Part shown: in pieces, positions 21,792 through 34,705 of the stretch
How the letters are laid out: the number at the start of each line of letters is the position of its first letter
Position numbering within the stretch: the stretch's first letter is position 1
Origin: Otatea glauca
Taxonomy: Eukaryota > Streptophyta > Magnoliopsida > Poales > Poaceae
Direction: 5' to 3'
Assembly: GCA_036346275.1 (NCBI GenBank)
Contig: CM070726.1
Location: 32,275,410-32,339,409 of the forward strand
Length of the DNA stretch: 64,000 nucleotides
The notes under the pieces: model-generated
Databases searched by the model: none
Seen by the model: the letters and a program-made list of their open reading frames with translations, nothing else
What the model was told of the DNA's origin: nothing
Translations under genes and position numbers: made by a program

Positions 21792-23261
21792 TATTTCAAA
21801 TATACAATTGTTTCAAGTTAGATTGGGCTTAGCTAATATACCAGATTGATCTATACCCTACCTTGTCGTTATATGCCATGATCCATTGTCACCCTAGATT
21901 GGTTAAATATAGTTGGCTAATAATTATAACCAACATTGGAGGATTAGTTCGTATTAGTTGCTTAGCCTTGCCACGTAATCACATGTGTCAGAATCATTGA
22001 TAATTAATCTTGATTAATGGAATATGGAACAATGTTATGAACTTGTGTGTCATGTGGAATCACACCATGAGATTGAGTTGTTGTGGCGAGTCAGGTCACG
22101 CAACGATGTTGAATTATTGATGGCACGTGGTGATTGGTAACCAACTGGGTGATAATAACTTAGATTGGGGCAAGTGGCAAGGGGCGAGGAGGCCAAGGTG
22201 GGCCCGATGGGCAGAAGGTATGTGGATGTCTTGCCTTGATCACACTAAGGACTTAACCTTGCAAGCCTTTGACCTGAGTCTATCATGCAACCACATGTCT
22301 GGTATGGGCCAGCCTAGCTGAGTAATTTGCAATATCTTAATTTGGGTACTATCGTGGACGGTGTGAGTTCCCGAGTTATGGAGTAATTCACATGGCGCAA
22401 GAGGGGGGGCCCTTGATGTGGTAACCAGTACCACCAGTGTTGAATCCTTAGCGGGTAGTATCGGGTTAAGCCAGAGCATTGTAAAGGCTTTGTTATAATC
22501 ACTCGCCTTGGTGGTGTTTGGTTGTATCACGTGGGTAAAGTGCATAACCTCTGCAGAGTGTGAAACTATTCGGATAGCCGTGCTCGCGGTATTGAGCAAT
22601 GCTCGGGAATTACAGTTAAGGGTTAGCTTAATTAATTGGACAACATGGTTGGGATGGCGGAATGCCATATGGAAGATGAAATTTGACTTAGGATTGGGAA
22701 CTTGATTTACTTGAGAAATATTGAACTTATTTACTATTGTTATTTGTTTTACATTCTTTACGATCTATTTATTATATATGTTCATAAATGCTGCTTATTG
22801 CAAAATAGCCATGATAGCCTATCCATTGAATAAGCCTTACATATAGATACATAGAATTGCATTCAGGCATAACTTGTTGAGTGCTTTAAGTACTCACCCT
22901 TGCCAAACAACAATAATCAACAGCTTGAGGAATCTACACTGTGTTGGAAGATGAAGTCCGTGAAGACACGAGTCATTAGGGTCCGAGCCTTGTCGGTTGC
23001 CCTGTGGTGAACTGATGAGCTATCTACGCTTTCTACTTTCCGCGCTAATTATTAGTTTATATTCTCGGCCTTGCCTGCGTGGCTTAATAATGTAAGTTGG
23101 TCATAAGATCATACCTTTAGTTATATCAATGAATGAACTATTATTCGTTGTCGCTGAGTATGATGTGATATGTACCAATGTTGAGTCGTGTGCACTAGCG
23201 TTGATCCCGGACTAGTGCGGTAAACACAGTAGTTCAATCATGGATTCGGTCCTTACAGAGG

Positions 23262-23274
23262 TGGTATCGAGAGC
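23262..23274 (+). other. Primer binding site (variant tRNA-Met type)
   Basis: TGGTATCGAGAGC, the standard TGGTATCAGAGC with a one-base insertion, four bases after the 5' LTR. Confidence 0.75.
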
Positions 23275-23355
23275 ATACCGACCGTAGGTCTTGGCCTCAG
23301 ATAGTGTGGAGGTGTCCTGTGAGTCCAAAACTATTTTCTAAAAGAAAATCTAAAC

Positions 23356-24107
23356 ATGACTAATAAAACACTCGACTCATCTCATTCTCTACTTCGCTTT
23401 GCTGAATTTACCGCTTTACTTGCCGCTTTGGGTGGAGCTCTTATTCAAAGTTCTTGTGAGCGATGCCGATTGTTCGACCTTCGAGGAGTCACCGCGGCTA
23501 CGCCATGGAGCCGTGGAGAGTACTTCAGACGCTGGGGCTTTACCGTCCGCTTTACCGAGGAGGCAATGGTCGCTTAATGGTGTACACCGAGGATTTATTT
23601 GCAAGCTAATTATCTACGCCGAGAACGAGGAAGCTAGCAGCCAATCAACATCTCTCGCCGTAAGATGCTCATACGAGGTTGCCATTCAGAGGTCGCCGAC
23701 TTGCTCTTCGCCGTCCGCCGCGACTACGCCGACGAGCTTCATGACTCGATGTTCCGCCTTCACCCGCACGCTCAAGCATGCCGACGCCGACGGATCGTGG
23801 AGGACGAGTGTGCCATCGCAGACACCTTGCGAGTTTGCCCTTGCCCAGAGGATCATATGAGAGATACTACTCAGAGCCGGAGATCGTACGAGGCACTCGT
23901 GAGTGGCGAAGAGCAGAGCTTGAGGTGACCTGCTTCACCCATCGGATGATCACCGAGCCGGGAGAGGCCCTAGAGGCGGTCGAGGACGAGCCGGAGCACG
24001 TGACTCGAGGAGTTCAGAGCCAGCAGAGGAGTCCGAGGAGGATCCCGAGGAGCGAGAGTGGGAGCCAGGGGGAGTGCAGACCCGTGGTTGCAGAGGACCC
24101 AGAGTAG
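23356..24107 (+). pseudogene. Extra ORF region upstream of gag in gypsy element
   Basis: Overlapping open stretches in all three frames (23356-23577, 23399-23860, 23665-23928, 23778-24107) lie between the primer site and gag. The first starts with ATG (MTNKTLDSSHSLLRFAEFTA). Later stretches are acidic and rich in R and E. The pattern is that of one older reading frame now split by small deletions. I recognise no domain. It could be a leader ORF of this retrotransposon family. Confidence 0.4.
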
Positions 24108-24463
24108 GTCATCGTGATAGGTTCGCTCCTATGCCCGCCATCCGCCGTGTTTGCGCCGGATCAGCCTCAGCCAGGGTGGCTGGATGAGTGAGTGTCAGCC
24201 TTGGAGCTGTGTTGAGACTCGAGTGTGAGTCGCGTCTTTAAGTTAGTCTTTACCTCTTTAGTTGACGTTAAGGTTTCGTGTTTAGTTTGCTTCTTTGTAT
24301 TGAGTGTGCGATGTGTTGCAAAGCTTGTAGGCTTAAATAAGCACCATACCAAGAATAAATAAAGAATTATTTCAATTGGGTATAACCTATCTCCCCGCTT
24401 TAGAAATTCTTACCTCTTATCTATGCTACACCTACCTTTCCTAACCCAAGAGGCAATCATCAG

Positions 24464-27400
24464 ATGGTGAATATTCGAGGAAACAACGGTGCTTCAGGAA
24501 GTGGACTGCGCCAGAACGACAACACCAACGACAGAGGCAGCCCTCAACCACCGCCACGACATGCGTAACTGGAGCATTTCTTGCGCCACAGACTCAACCG
24601 ATGCAGACTATGATGCAAAGTGAGATGCAAGAGATGGCCAACGCAGCAAAGAACCAACAACAACCTCAGAGCCTGTAACAACCATGGTGGACCCCGACCT
24701 CACTCAAAGCTAGCAGATTTTATGAGGACTCACCACCAACGCTTTCAGAAATGTGAACCCTTTGGAAGCCGATGACCGGCTTAGGACAATTGAGAAGAAG
24801 CCGCACATCACTCAAAGGTGAGGGCAATGAGAAGGTGCTCTACGCTCTCATCAACTAGAAGGAACCGCAGAATGGTGGGAGAATTACTGCGCCATGGAGC
24901 CCCACAAGAGATCACCGGGAGGAGTTTACTAATGCTTTCCGCCAAAGATCATGTCCCGAGGGAATAATGGACCTTAAGAAGGAAGAGTTCGTGGCTCAAA
25001 CAAGGAGGCCAACCAAAGGGGCGAATACCAATAAATTTACTCGCTTAGCTCGCTATGCCCCGAAGACGTAGCGACAGATAAAGCTAGGCGCCTGCTTTCA
25101 TGAAGGGACCGAATTCAGGATCGCAGTGGGACCGATCACCCACAATTTTCCGCACTTTCGTGAACTAGTCAATAAAGCTTTGATCCTAGAAGATAAGCGC
25201 AAAGAGTCGGGTGAAAACCGTAGCGCTTAATGACTAATCAGGTGAACGCCCAAACCATCTACGCTTGAGGATGTCGCCACAAAGAATTTGCTAGATTCCA
25301 ACCACCACCGTGAACAGATATCAACCCTCGCACCGCCCCGCCAATCGAACTTTCAGACACCAAAGACAGGCAACAATGCGCCAGAGGGATCAACGATGCC
25401 GTGAAAAGATGCTATACATGCAATGAGCCGGGGCACTTTTCTAATAGGTGTCCACGTATGGAGGCATTACGCCGCCTGCTTTCAACTTGGGAACCACACC
25501 GCCAAAGCACCACCTCGAGGAGGTAATCGTGCGCCAGTCAAGCTAGAGCAACCCCGCAATCAACAAGTGTGTGGAAGGATCAACCACATCACGGCACCGA
25601 TGGAGCTCGGGGAGGCTACAGACGTCGTGATCGCCCGTGATCCGAGCTTAGATCTAGCCTTGGGTGTTTGGGAGCTAAGTTGCTTATGGATGGGATAGAA
25701 TTTTAGCGAATCTTATCTTGATAGATGCGCAATCCTAGACGCCATCCTTGGAATGGATTGGTCGCTCAAGCATAAGGCCGCTTTGGATTGTGGCGAAGGA
25801 TCGTGACTTTGGAAGGCCCTAGTGGCAAGAAAGTAGAGTTTCAAGCGACCGCAGTCGCGATGGGCGCTTAATGGTCAACAGCCGTGAAAGCCATCAAGAT
25901 GGAAGATGTGCCATGAGCTGGGAATACCCGGATGTGTTTCGTAAGATTTGCCGTGATTGCCACCGACCGCGATATCGAAGTTCGTGATCGAAGTTAGCGC
26001 CTGTGCACAAAGACCGATATCAAAAGACCATATCGGATGCCTACCGACGAGTTAGTGCAAATGAAGAAGCGATTGAGGAACCGCAAGAGAAAGGTTTCAT
26101 TAGACCAAGTTCATCGCCGTGGGGAGCCCCGGTTTTGGTTGTTCGTAAAAGGACTGAAGTCTTAGAATGTGCATCGATTATCGTGCATCGATGAAGTAAC
26201 GATCAAGAATAAGTATCCGCTGCCCGTGATCGATGACTTATTTGATCGCTTAAGAGGAGCCGAGTTTTCTCCAAGATAGATCTTCGCTCGATACCATCGC
26301 TGAAGATCCGAGCGAGGATGTGCCTAAGACCGTGTTTTCTACGCGATATGGACATTATGAGTTCACAACATGTCATTTGATTGACTAATGCCCCGCATAT
26401 TTTATGAACATGATGAATAAGGTTTTCATGGAATATTTGGATAAGTTTGTTGTAGTCTTCATAGACGATATCTTGGTTTACTCAAGACGAGGAAGAGCAT
26501 GCGTAACATCTCGTAATGGTTTTAGAGAGGTCATGAGAACATCGACTATATGCTAAGTTTAGCAAGTGTGAATTTTGGAAGGAGAAAGTTGAATTTCTTG
26601 GTCACGTAATGACTACTAAAGGAGTAGCAGCTTGACCCAAGCAAAGTGGACGCAGTTGTTGCATTGGGAGCAACCAAGTCCATACCCAGAGCCGTAGTTT
26701 TCGAATGGCGGATATTACCGCTCGGTTCATACAAGGATTCTCGACAATTGCTAAACCCTTACGCAGCTTGTTAAAGAAAGGAAAGAAGTTTGCATGGACG
26801 CCAGAGTGCGAGAAAAGTTTCATGGAATTAAAGAAGCGCTTAACAACAACCCCGTGATTAGTACCGCCATATGCGTAATGGATTTGATATATACCGCGAT
26901 GCTTCAAAGCAAGGCTTAGGTGCGTGTTAATGCAAGAAGGCAAAGTCGTTGCTTATGCGCCGAGACGCTTAAGACCGCATGAAGTGAATACCCAACGCAT
27001 GATTTGGAGTTAGTCTGCCGTAGTGCATGCCTTGAAGATATGGCGCCATTATCTCATAGGAAATAGATGTGAAATATATACGATCATAAGAGCTCGAATA
27101 CATATTCACTCAAGCACTTGAATATGAGATGTCAAGGTGGCTTGAGCTAATTAAGGATTATAATGTGGGAATCCATTATCATCCCTAAAAGCCAATGTGG
27201 TGGCGGATGCTCGAGTCGAAAGAGCCATAGCGCAAATACATTGACAATGGAGGATCAACCTGAATTATGCAAGGAATTTCGAAACTAAGGTTGGAGGTCG
27301 CTCGCAAGGAATGGTAGTCAGATCGAAGTGAGGCCAACACCGAGGATCGATTAGTGAAGGCGTAAAGATGACGATAAAATTTCTAAGATCAAGGCTAAAA

Positions 27401-28735
27401 GGAAGAAGGCCTAGCCGAGATTTCACTCGATGAGCAAGGAACCATGTTTTTCAAAGGCCGAATTTATGTCTTTGACAAAAAGGAATCAAACAATTGATTC
27501 TTGAGGAAGCTCACGATTCTAAGTACTCGATTCATCCAGAAGTGCCAAGATGTACCAGATTTGAAAGAGAGATTTTGGTGGCCTAACATGAAGCGTGAAG
27601 TAGCCGAGCATGTTGCTTTATGCGACGATGTCGAGAGTAAAAGCCATGCATCAAAGACCACCGGTTTATTGCACCGTTAAAAATTCCTAATGGAAGTGGA
27701 GGAAATCGGAATGGACTTTATCACCGTTTACCTAAAACTCGAGAGGGTACGATTCCATTTGGGTTATTGTGGATCGCCTAACCAAGGTCGCCCATTTTAT
27801 CCCAAGAAAGACCACTTACTCCGAGATCGCTTAGCGAGTTGTACATGTCAAGGATTGTATGCTTGCATGGAGTGCCCAAGAAGATTGTGTCGCATGCAGG
27901 GACCCAATTTACCTCGAGATTTTGGAATAAGTTGCACGGCCATGGGAACTCGTCTGAATTTTAGTACAAAGATATCACCCGCAGCATGATGGTCGATCGA
28001 AAGAGTAAATCGATTTTAGAGGATATGTTGAGAGCTTGTGCTTTAGCTTATGCTACATCTTGGGATAAAAGTTTGCCATATGCGAATCTGATTATAACAA
28101 TAGCTATCAAGCTAGCTTGCAGATGGCACCATTTGAAGCATTGTATGGACGTGCTTGTCGTGACACCGCTGAATTGGAACGAAACGGAGAACGCTTGGTG
28201 TTTGGGCCGACATTCTCAAGAAGCGTAAAGTCAAGTTGCAATGATCGAGAGAGGTTGAAGATAGCACACCAAGACAGAAAAGCTACGCATAACCGTCGTC
28301 GAGATTTGAGTTTTGAACCGTAAGATCATGTGTATCTCGTGGTTACCCTCTTAAGGGTGTTAAAGATTTCACGTTAAAGGGAAGCTTGCGCCAAGATATA
28401 TTGGTCCGCTCAAGATTCTCGAGCCGCCGAGGAGAGGTAGCTTATCGCTTAGAATTGCCTCGACCCTTGGCGGGAGTGCATGATGTATTCCATGTGTCGC
28501 AGCCTAAGAAGTGTCTCAGAGTGCCAAAGCAGAGCAAACCCCGTTGGATGCAATAGAGTCGCAAGAAGATTTGACTTACAAAGAGCAACCAATGTAATTT
28601 TGATGTTATGGAGCGCAAGACCGTAAACAAGTCTATTCGCTTTTAAAGTGTGCAAAGGAGCAATCATTCAAAGTGAAGCCACTTGGGAGCGAGAAGAAGA
28701 TTTGAAGTCGAATTTCCAACCTATTCTCTAGTTAG
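24464..28735 (+). pseudogene. Gypsy gag-pol polyprotein, heavily broken
   Basis: Traces in order: start at 24464 (MVNIRGNNGASGSG); the gag core LADFMRTH and EGTAEWWENY (24700-24890); CCHC knuckle CYTCNEPGHFSNRC (25410-25451); protease-distal ILGMDW motif (near 25752); reverse transcriptase with PLPVIDDLFDRL (near 26225) and the catalytic IDDILVYS (26461-26484); RNase H; integrase with WWPNMKREVAEH (near 27580) and IGMDFIT (27708). The 3' end has a WEREEDL-like stretch just before the polypurine tract. Frame changes occur every few dozen bases, mostly by loss of one base from a short run. No part is functional. Confidence 0.9.
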
Positions 28736-28762
28736 CCCTAATCTCTGGTCGAGATTCTCATT

Positions 28763-28773
28763 AAGGGGGGAGG
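28763..28773 (+). other. Polypurine tract of gypsy element B
   Basis: AAGGGGGGAGG, two bases before the TG of the 3' LTR. Confidence 0.85.
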
Positions 28774-28775
28774 TT

Positions 28776-31700
28776 TGTAACATCCCAAAAATTTGGCTTA
28801 ATTAAGTTGTTATTGCTTAAAAGTGCATTTATGATTTTCTGAAATTTATTTGGATTTTTCTGGATTTATTTGAATTAATTTTAAATTGAGTTTATTGCTT
28901 TTTATTCAAATCTATTTAAATCTGTGCAAAGTTAAAATAAAGTTTTGCCAAAAATATTTTATTTGAGTTCAGAATGTCTCAAAGTATTTTTGAGATTTTT
29001 CTGGGATTTTTCCTGATACATTAATTGCCTAAAACAAATTAAATGAATTTCAGCAATTATTTTAATTGGAAAACATTTAAAATCGGATGAACAGAGTGGG
29101 CTTGGCCCATTTTCCGTCGTAAAGCGCCCGAGCGCGTGGCCTGCTCGCCCTTTTCTAGAAGTTTTATCCCCGCCGTTGGATCCGGATCGAAGGGTTGAGC
29201 GCAACGCTGCACTGGTTGGGATTTCGCTCTATCGTAGCCGTCCGATTTGCCACGTGTCGCCGATCCGGCCATCGCTCTCGCGTGTCCGTGTCGAACTCGC
29301 CCGTGTCCGCCATGGACTCATGGACCAATCGGCAAGGCAACCGGCCTAGCGCTATAAAAGGCGAGCACGGCCGCGCAATACCCTAAGCAACCGAAACCTA
29401 GGTTTAGCCCGTGAGAGCGCCGCCGATTCGCCGTGATTTCACGAAGTTTGCTGAGCGCCGCCGCGTCGAAGAACCGCCGATTTGCCGCCGTCAAGCCATC
29501 GCGAAGCTCGCGCTTTGACGATCTCGCTTCGTGGTTGTTCGTAGCACCCGCGCGCGCGCTTAGTTTGGACGGCATCGCCAGAGGAGGAACCGCGGGAGGC
29601 CATCGCCGACGAAGAAAAGAACGACGCCGCCATCGCTTCAGCTCCTAAGAGAAACCGACCGCGTCATCGATCCGCCGGCAAGACGCATCGTGAGTATCCA
29701 CCGACCTCGCGCCACGACGCACTTAGGGCTCGTGTCGTCGCCGTCGACGTGGCTTATCGTTCGTCGCCGCGTGTCACCCACGTGGATGCCGATCGACCGG
29801 GCAGCGACGCGGCGCTGCATGGCGCTGTCGTGGCGAGCCGCGCCGGGCGCCGGTCGGCTTGGTGCGGGCCCACGTGTCGAGAGCCCGACCGTGTGAACCG
29901 TGCACCGTGGACCCGATGAAATTCATGGACTCAGTCCATGGACCAGGGGGGCACGTGTCAGCACCGGAGCGCCTCGGGCCAGGGCTGACGTCAGCAGGAC
30001 GTCATGCTTGCGTCATAAATCGATTTTTTCAGTATAAAAATAAATCTGTTAAATTCAAATTTCTGATTTTCTGATTTCAGTATTTATTTCAAACTTCAAA
30101 AGGCTATATCTTTTGCAATTTAACTCGGATTTGAGTGATTCCAATTTCTAAAAATTTGTAAAATTGAGATCTATTTGAATTTTAATTGATTCTTGGAGTT
30201 CATTTGCTCTCTGTTTTGGTATTTATTTGCTTTTCTTCTTCGATACGCGTAGACGTTGAATTGTGTGACGCTTCAGAGGAAGATCCAAAGAAATCAAGAG
30301 CAATCTTCGATCAAGATCGGACCTATTCCAAGGCAAGTTGTGCTTTGATCATGTTGAACCCATGTTTATAAAATTGCTATGTTTGTTTTACCCTATTGCA
30401 TATATTTCAAATATACAATTGTTTCAAGTTAGATTGGGCTTAGCTAATATACCAGATTGATCTATACCCTACCTTGTCGTTATATGCCATGATCCATTGT
30501 CACCCTAGATTGGTTAAATATAGTTGGCTAATAATTATAACCAACATTGGAGGATTAGTTCGTATTAGTTGCTTAGCCTTGCCACGTAATCACATGTGTC
30601 GTAATCATTGATAATTAATCTTGATTAATGGAATATGGAACAATGTTATGAACTTGTGTGTCATGTGGAATCACACGATGAGATTGAGTTGTTGTAGCGA
30701 GTCAGGTCACGCAACGATGTTGAATTGTTGATGGCACGTGGTGATTGGTAATCAACTGGGTGATAATAACTTAGATTGGGGCAAGTGGCAAGGGCGAGGA
30801 GGCCAAGGTGGGCCCGATGGGCGAAGGTATGTGGATGTCTTGCCTTGATCACACTAAGGACTTAACCTTGCAAGCCTTTGACCTGAGTCTATCATGCAAC
30901 CACATGTCTGGTATGGGCCACCTAGCCGAGTAATTTGCAATGTCTTAATTTGGGTACTATCGTGGACGGTGTGAGTTCCCGAGTTATGGAGTAATTCACA
31001 TGGTGCAAGAGGGGGGCCCTGGATGTGGTAACCAGTCCCACCAGTGTTGAATCCTTAGCGGGTAGTATCGGGTTAAGCCAGAGCATTGTAAAGGCTTTGT
31101 TATAATCACTCGCCTTGGTGGTGTTTGGTTGTATCACGTGGGTAAAGTGCATAACCTCTGCAGTGTGAAACTATTCGGATAGCCGTGCTCATGTATTGAG
31201 CAATGCTCGGAATTACGATTAAGGGTTAGCTTAATTAATTGGACAACATGGTTGGGATGGCGGAATGCCATATGGAAGATGAAATTTGACTTAGGATTGG
31301 GAACTTGATTTACTTGAGAAATATTGAACTTATTTACTATTGTTATTTGTTTTACATTCTTTACGATCTATTTATTATATATGTTCATAAATGTCGCTTA
31401 TTGCAAAATAGCCATGATAGCCTATCCATTGGAATAAGCCTTACATATAGATACATAGAATTGCATTCATGCATAACTTGTTGAGTGCTTTAAGTACTCA
31501 CCCTTGCCAAACAAAATAATCAACAGTTGAGGAATCTACACTGTGTTGGAAGATGAAGTCCAGAAGACACGAGTCATTAGGGTCCGAGCCTTGTCGGTTA
31601 CTGTGGTGAACTGATGAGCTATCTACGTTTCTACTTTCCGCTGCTTAATTATTAGTTTATATTCTCAGTCTTGCCCTGCGTGGCTTAATAATGTAAGTTG

Positions 31701-31864
31701 GTCATAAGATCATACCTTTAGTTATATCAATGAATGAACTATTATTCTGTTATCGTTGAGTATGATGTGATATGTACCAATGTTGAGCTGTGTGCACTAG
31801 CGTTGATCCTGGGACTAGTGCGGTAAACACAGTGGGTTCGAATCAGTGGATTCGGGTCCTTACA
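28776..31864 (+). repeat. 3' LTR of gypsy element B
   Basis: 3089 bp, TGTAACATCCC...CCTTACA, with TATA box at 29353-29359. It is nearly the same as the 5' LTR in its AT-rich parts, but in the GC-rich part (29080-29940) it has many 1-2 base deletions relative to that copy. Confidence 0.93.
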
Positions 31865-31869
31865 GTAGG

Positions 31870-32436
31870 ACGATGGCAGGGACGGAATTTTTTGTTGTTC
31901 TAGCCCTTCGGGGAATAGCCATGCTCACGGCGAAATTGCGAAAGTGGCCTCTGTGGTTAATTCCAGCGATATGGAAGCGCTTGAAATTTTTTTATTGTTT
32001 CCTGCGGTTCCAGACCGCTGAAAATTCTTTCATTTTTTTGCCAGTGGGAAATGGTTTTTTTATTTTACAGCGACGGGAAATCGGAGGAATCCAGCGGTCT
32101 GGAACCGCTGGAATTTGCCAAGGGAATCTAGCGGTTCCAGACCGCTAGGAAACACTGGGGCCAGTGGGATTCGCGAGGGCGTAGGCGGGCACAGACTGGG
32201 GCCGGTCGGGATTCATGAGAAAAATCAGTAGAATCTGGGGGCGGGTACCATTTGCGACCGACACACGGTTAAAAATTTTATTCGTTCGCAGAAATAAGCT
32301 TACGCATCACACGTTGGAGGAGAGGCCCCGGATAGGTGATGCAATCAGTGATTTAAGTCGCATCGTTCTGTCTCGTTCGTGCGCTGAAAGCAGAGACAAA
32401 CGGCCGCTTCTTCGGTGCATTCAAGCAGAAAAGGGC
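31870..32436 (+). other. Upstream region of MULE with hairpin repeats
   Basis: The region has three short inverted repeats built on GCGGT/ACCGC: 32004-32018, 32091-32111 (arms CCAGCGGT and ACCGCTGG) and 32128-32148 (arms CTAGCGGT and ACCGCTAG). A degenerate copy lies near 31963-31983. It leads into the TATA box at 32437. It is probably the 5' non-coding part of the Mutator-like element, but no terminal inverted repeat was found. Confidence 0.4.
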
Positions 32437-32442
32437 TATAAA
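32437..32442 (+). promoter_or_regulatory. TATA box, probable promoter of MULE transcript
   Basis: TATAAA in a GGGC-TATAAA-TCCC context, followed about 30 bases later by a purine-rich AGAGAGAAACAAAG leader. It is the best core promoter upstream of the transposase on this strand. Confidence 0.45.
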
Positions 32443-32689
32443 TCCCACGTCTCTTGCGATGGTCTGCGTTGAGCATTCGAGGAGAGAAACAAAGTAGAGA
32501 AAGAGCGAGAGAGTTCGAGCGGTGGTAACCGAGAGGTAGAAGAGAGAAGAGGAGGGAAAAGGAAAAGAGGTGGAAAAGGAAATTTGGAAGTGTATTTCCA
32601 GTGGAATTTTTGCGATCTTCATATTTTGTAGAAATTTGGTTGGAGCAGATATTTTTGATGATTTGACGAGGGATCCATATTTTGTAGGT

Positions 32690-34705
32690 ATTCTTCGGAA
32701 TGGTTAGTTCGTACATCCGTCAGGATATTTAACCTTCAGGAGAGCTTCAGGAAGGTTAGTTTGGAATCTTAATGAATATTAGTATTTTATTATTATATTA
32801 GTAGTATAATTAGTACAACATTAGTGTCATTTGTAGTATGTGAAATGATGGTATTAGTACAATCAGATGGACATAAAATAATGGTAATTGCGTAATGAGT
32901 ACTATGTAAAATGACGGTAGTACATAAAACGACAATACTAGGTATACGTAAAGGGGTATAATTGGTCTGATTTTAGTTGAGAATATTCATTAGTTGTAGT
33001 ATTTGTACGTAAGAGACTATGATGGTGTAGTGAGTAGTACATGAAATGAGGATAGAAGGCATAAACAATGGTGTATACTTAGTATGATGTTCTTGAAGTT
33101 ATTAGTATATGGTATGATAATATTAGACGAGATAGCAGTTCATGGAATACTAGTGAATGGCGTAAATAATGGCACAATGTTAGTGAAATATTAGTATGAA
33201 TATAGTAATATTATTGGAGTACAAGTATGATGTGAGAGAATTAGTAGTATGTGAAATTGTAGTATTACAACAATTAGTATGGTAATGTTATGTAGTTGGT
33301 TGTAATGGTATGCAGCGTCGTTTTGGAGAATTTTATTCAATGTAATGTCAGTGCTTTATCAGTATAATACGGTGTTAGAATAGTACGAGTGTATTTAGTG
33401 TAGTATTTCTATGATATTAATGTAATATTAGTTCGGTGTAACGAAATTTCTGTAGTTATTAACGATTATTTTTTTTGAGTAATTTATTCATAGTTCATAT
33501 TTTACAATAGTTGATTTGTGAGCCTTTTTTGCAGGAAATATCCGGGAAGGTTAATTTGAATGTTACTCCGGCTGTCGCAATCATCAGTTGAGCTTAAGGA
33601 AGGTTAGTGTAAATATTAGTACATTGAAGCACAATAGTTGTACATGATCAGTAGAAATAATGATGGTAAATGTATAATGAGTAGAAGATGAAATGACAGT
33701 AGTAGTGTTGTGAGTAGTACACAAATGGACGATACGATTTGTAAAAAATGTTGTGTGCTTGGTGTGATATGTTAGTGCAATTAGTAGTTTAATGGTAAAA
33801 GTGCATGCAATGAACACATTAGTATAAATAGCCGTAAATGAAATAACGAGGTATAGAGTAGATAATAGCTCCATGTTATTCAAATATTAGCGTAGTATTA
33901 GTATAATATTATAGAACTAGTAGTACGTATGAATGATAGTGTTGCTACTATTACTGTTGTAATGGTATGTTATTTTTTGTAATGTTATTCGGCGTACTGT
34001 TGAAGGATTTTATTTATTGTTCACATTTTAGACGAGTTTAGTCAAAGGAATTGGTAGTATAATAGCGCATTGGTGGTATAACTGTAAGAGTACATTAGCC
34101 CGTAAAATAACATTATAGCCATATTACTGTCATACAATTATAAATTTATTAGATTGACAATAATATTGTTCTTTTATTATTTTAAAATTGGTTTAATATT
34201 ATTGCGATATATGGATAACTTAAATAATGTTAGTGTAATATTACGACAACATTTGTGGAATTAGTACAATTATTTTAATATTGTTGTAATATTATTTCAA
34301 TGTGTACATAACTTGGGTAATGTCAGTATAACATTATGACAATATTTGTAGGATTAGTACAATATTAGAATAACTAGTAGTACACAAAATGACATCATTA
34401 GTGGGTGGAGTAGCAGAAGAAATGATAATTTTAGTGCAACGAGTCGTACATAAAATTACGCCAGTACTTGAGTAGTACATGAATTGAGATATAGGGTGTG
34501 AACAATACTAATAATTGGTTTACGTTAGATGAGTAGTACATAAATCGATAATGCAAAACGTAAATAATAGTATGTAATTACCTTAATAGTACCATATGAA
34601 AATGATGTTTACGCATTTGCTATATTATTACTGATTACGAATGTGGCCAATCGTACATTAGTGTTTAATGCGCGTGTTTGCGTCTTTCGCTATGGTAGGT
34701 ACTAA
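32690..34705 (+). other. Low-complexity AT-rich leader or intron of MULE
   Basis: About 2 kb of sequence dominated by TTAGTA, AGTACA and AATATTAG words, with no ORF. GGAAGGTTAGT-like units occur at 32750-32762 and 33598-33608, and a TTTTTTGCAG acceptor-like site lies at 33525-33534. It may be a 5' untranslated intron. Confidence 0.4.

Larger units (their letters stand above)
19547..23257 (+). repeat. 5' LTR of gypsy element B (with insertion)
   Basis: 3711 bp including a 603-bp insertion, so about 3.1 kb without it. It has a TATA box at 20136-20142 (TATAAAA). It ends ..GGTCCTTACA and is followed by the primer site. Confidence 0.92.
19547..31864 (+). mobile_element. Full-length Ty3/gypsy retrotransposon (copy B), decayed
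   Basis: A 12.3-kb element with long LTRs (TGTAACATCCC...CCTTACA) and an exact target duplication GTAGG at 19542-19546 and 31865-31869. The primer site at 23262 is a variant of the initiator tRNA-Met type. The domain order gag, protease, reverse transcriptase, RNase H, integrase is the gypsy order. The 3-kb LTRs and the TGTAACA start suggest the Tekay/Del chromovirus group, which is inference only. The coding part is riddled with 1-3 base deletions. The 5' LTR carries a 603-bp insertion. Confidence 0.95.
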
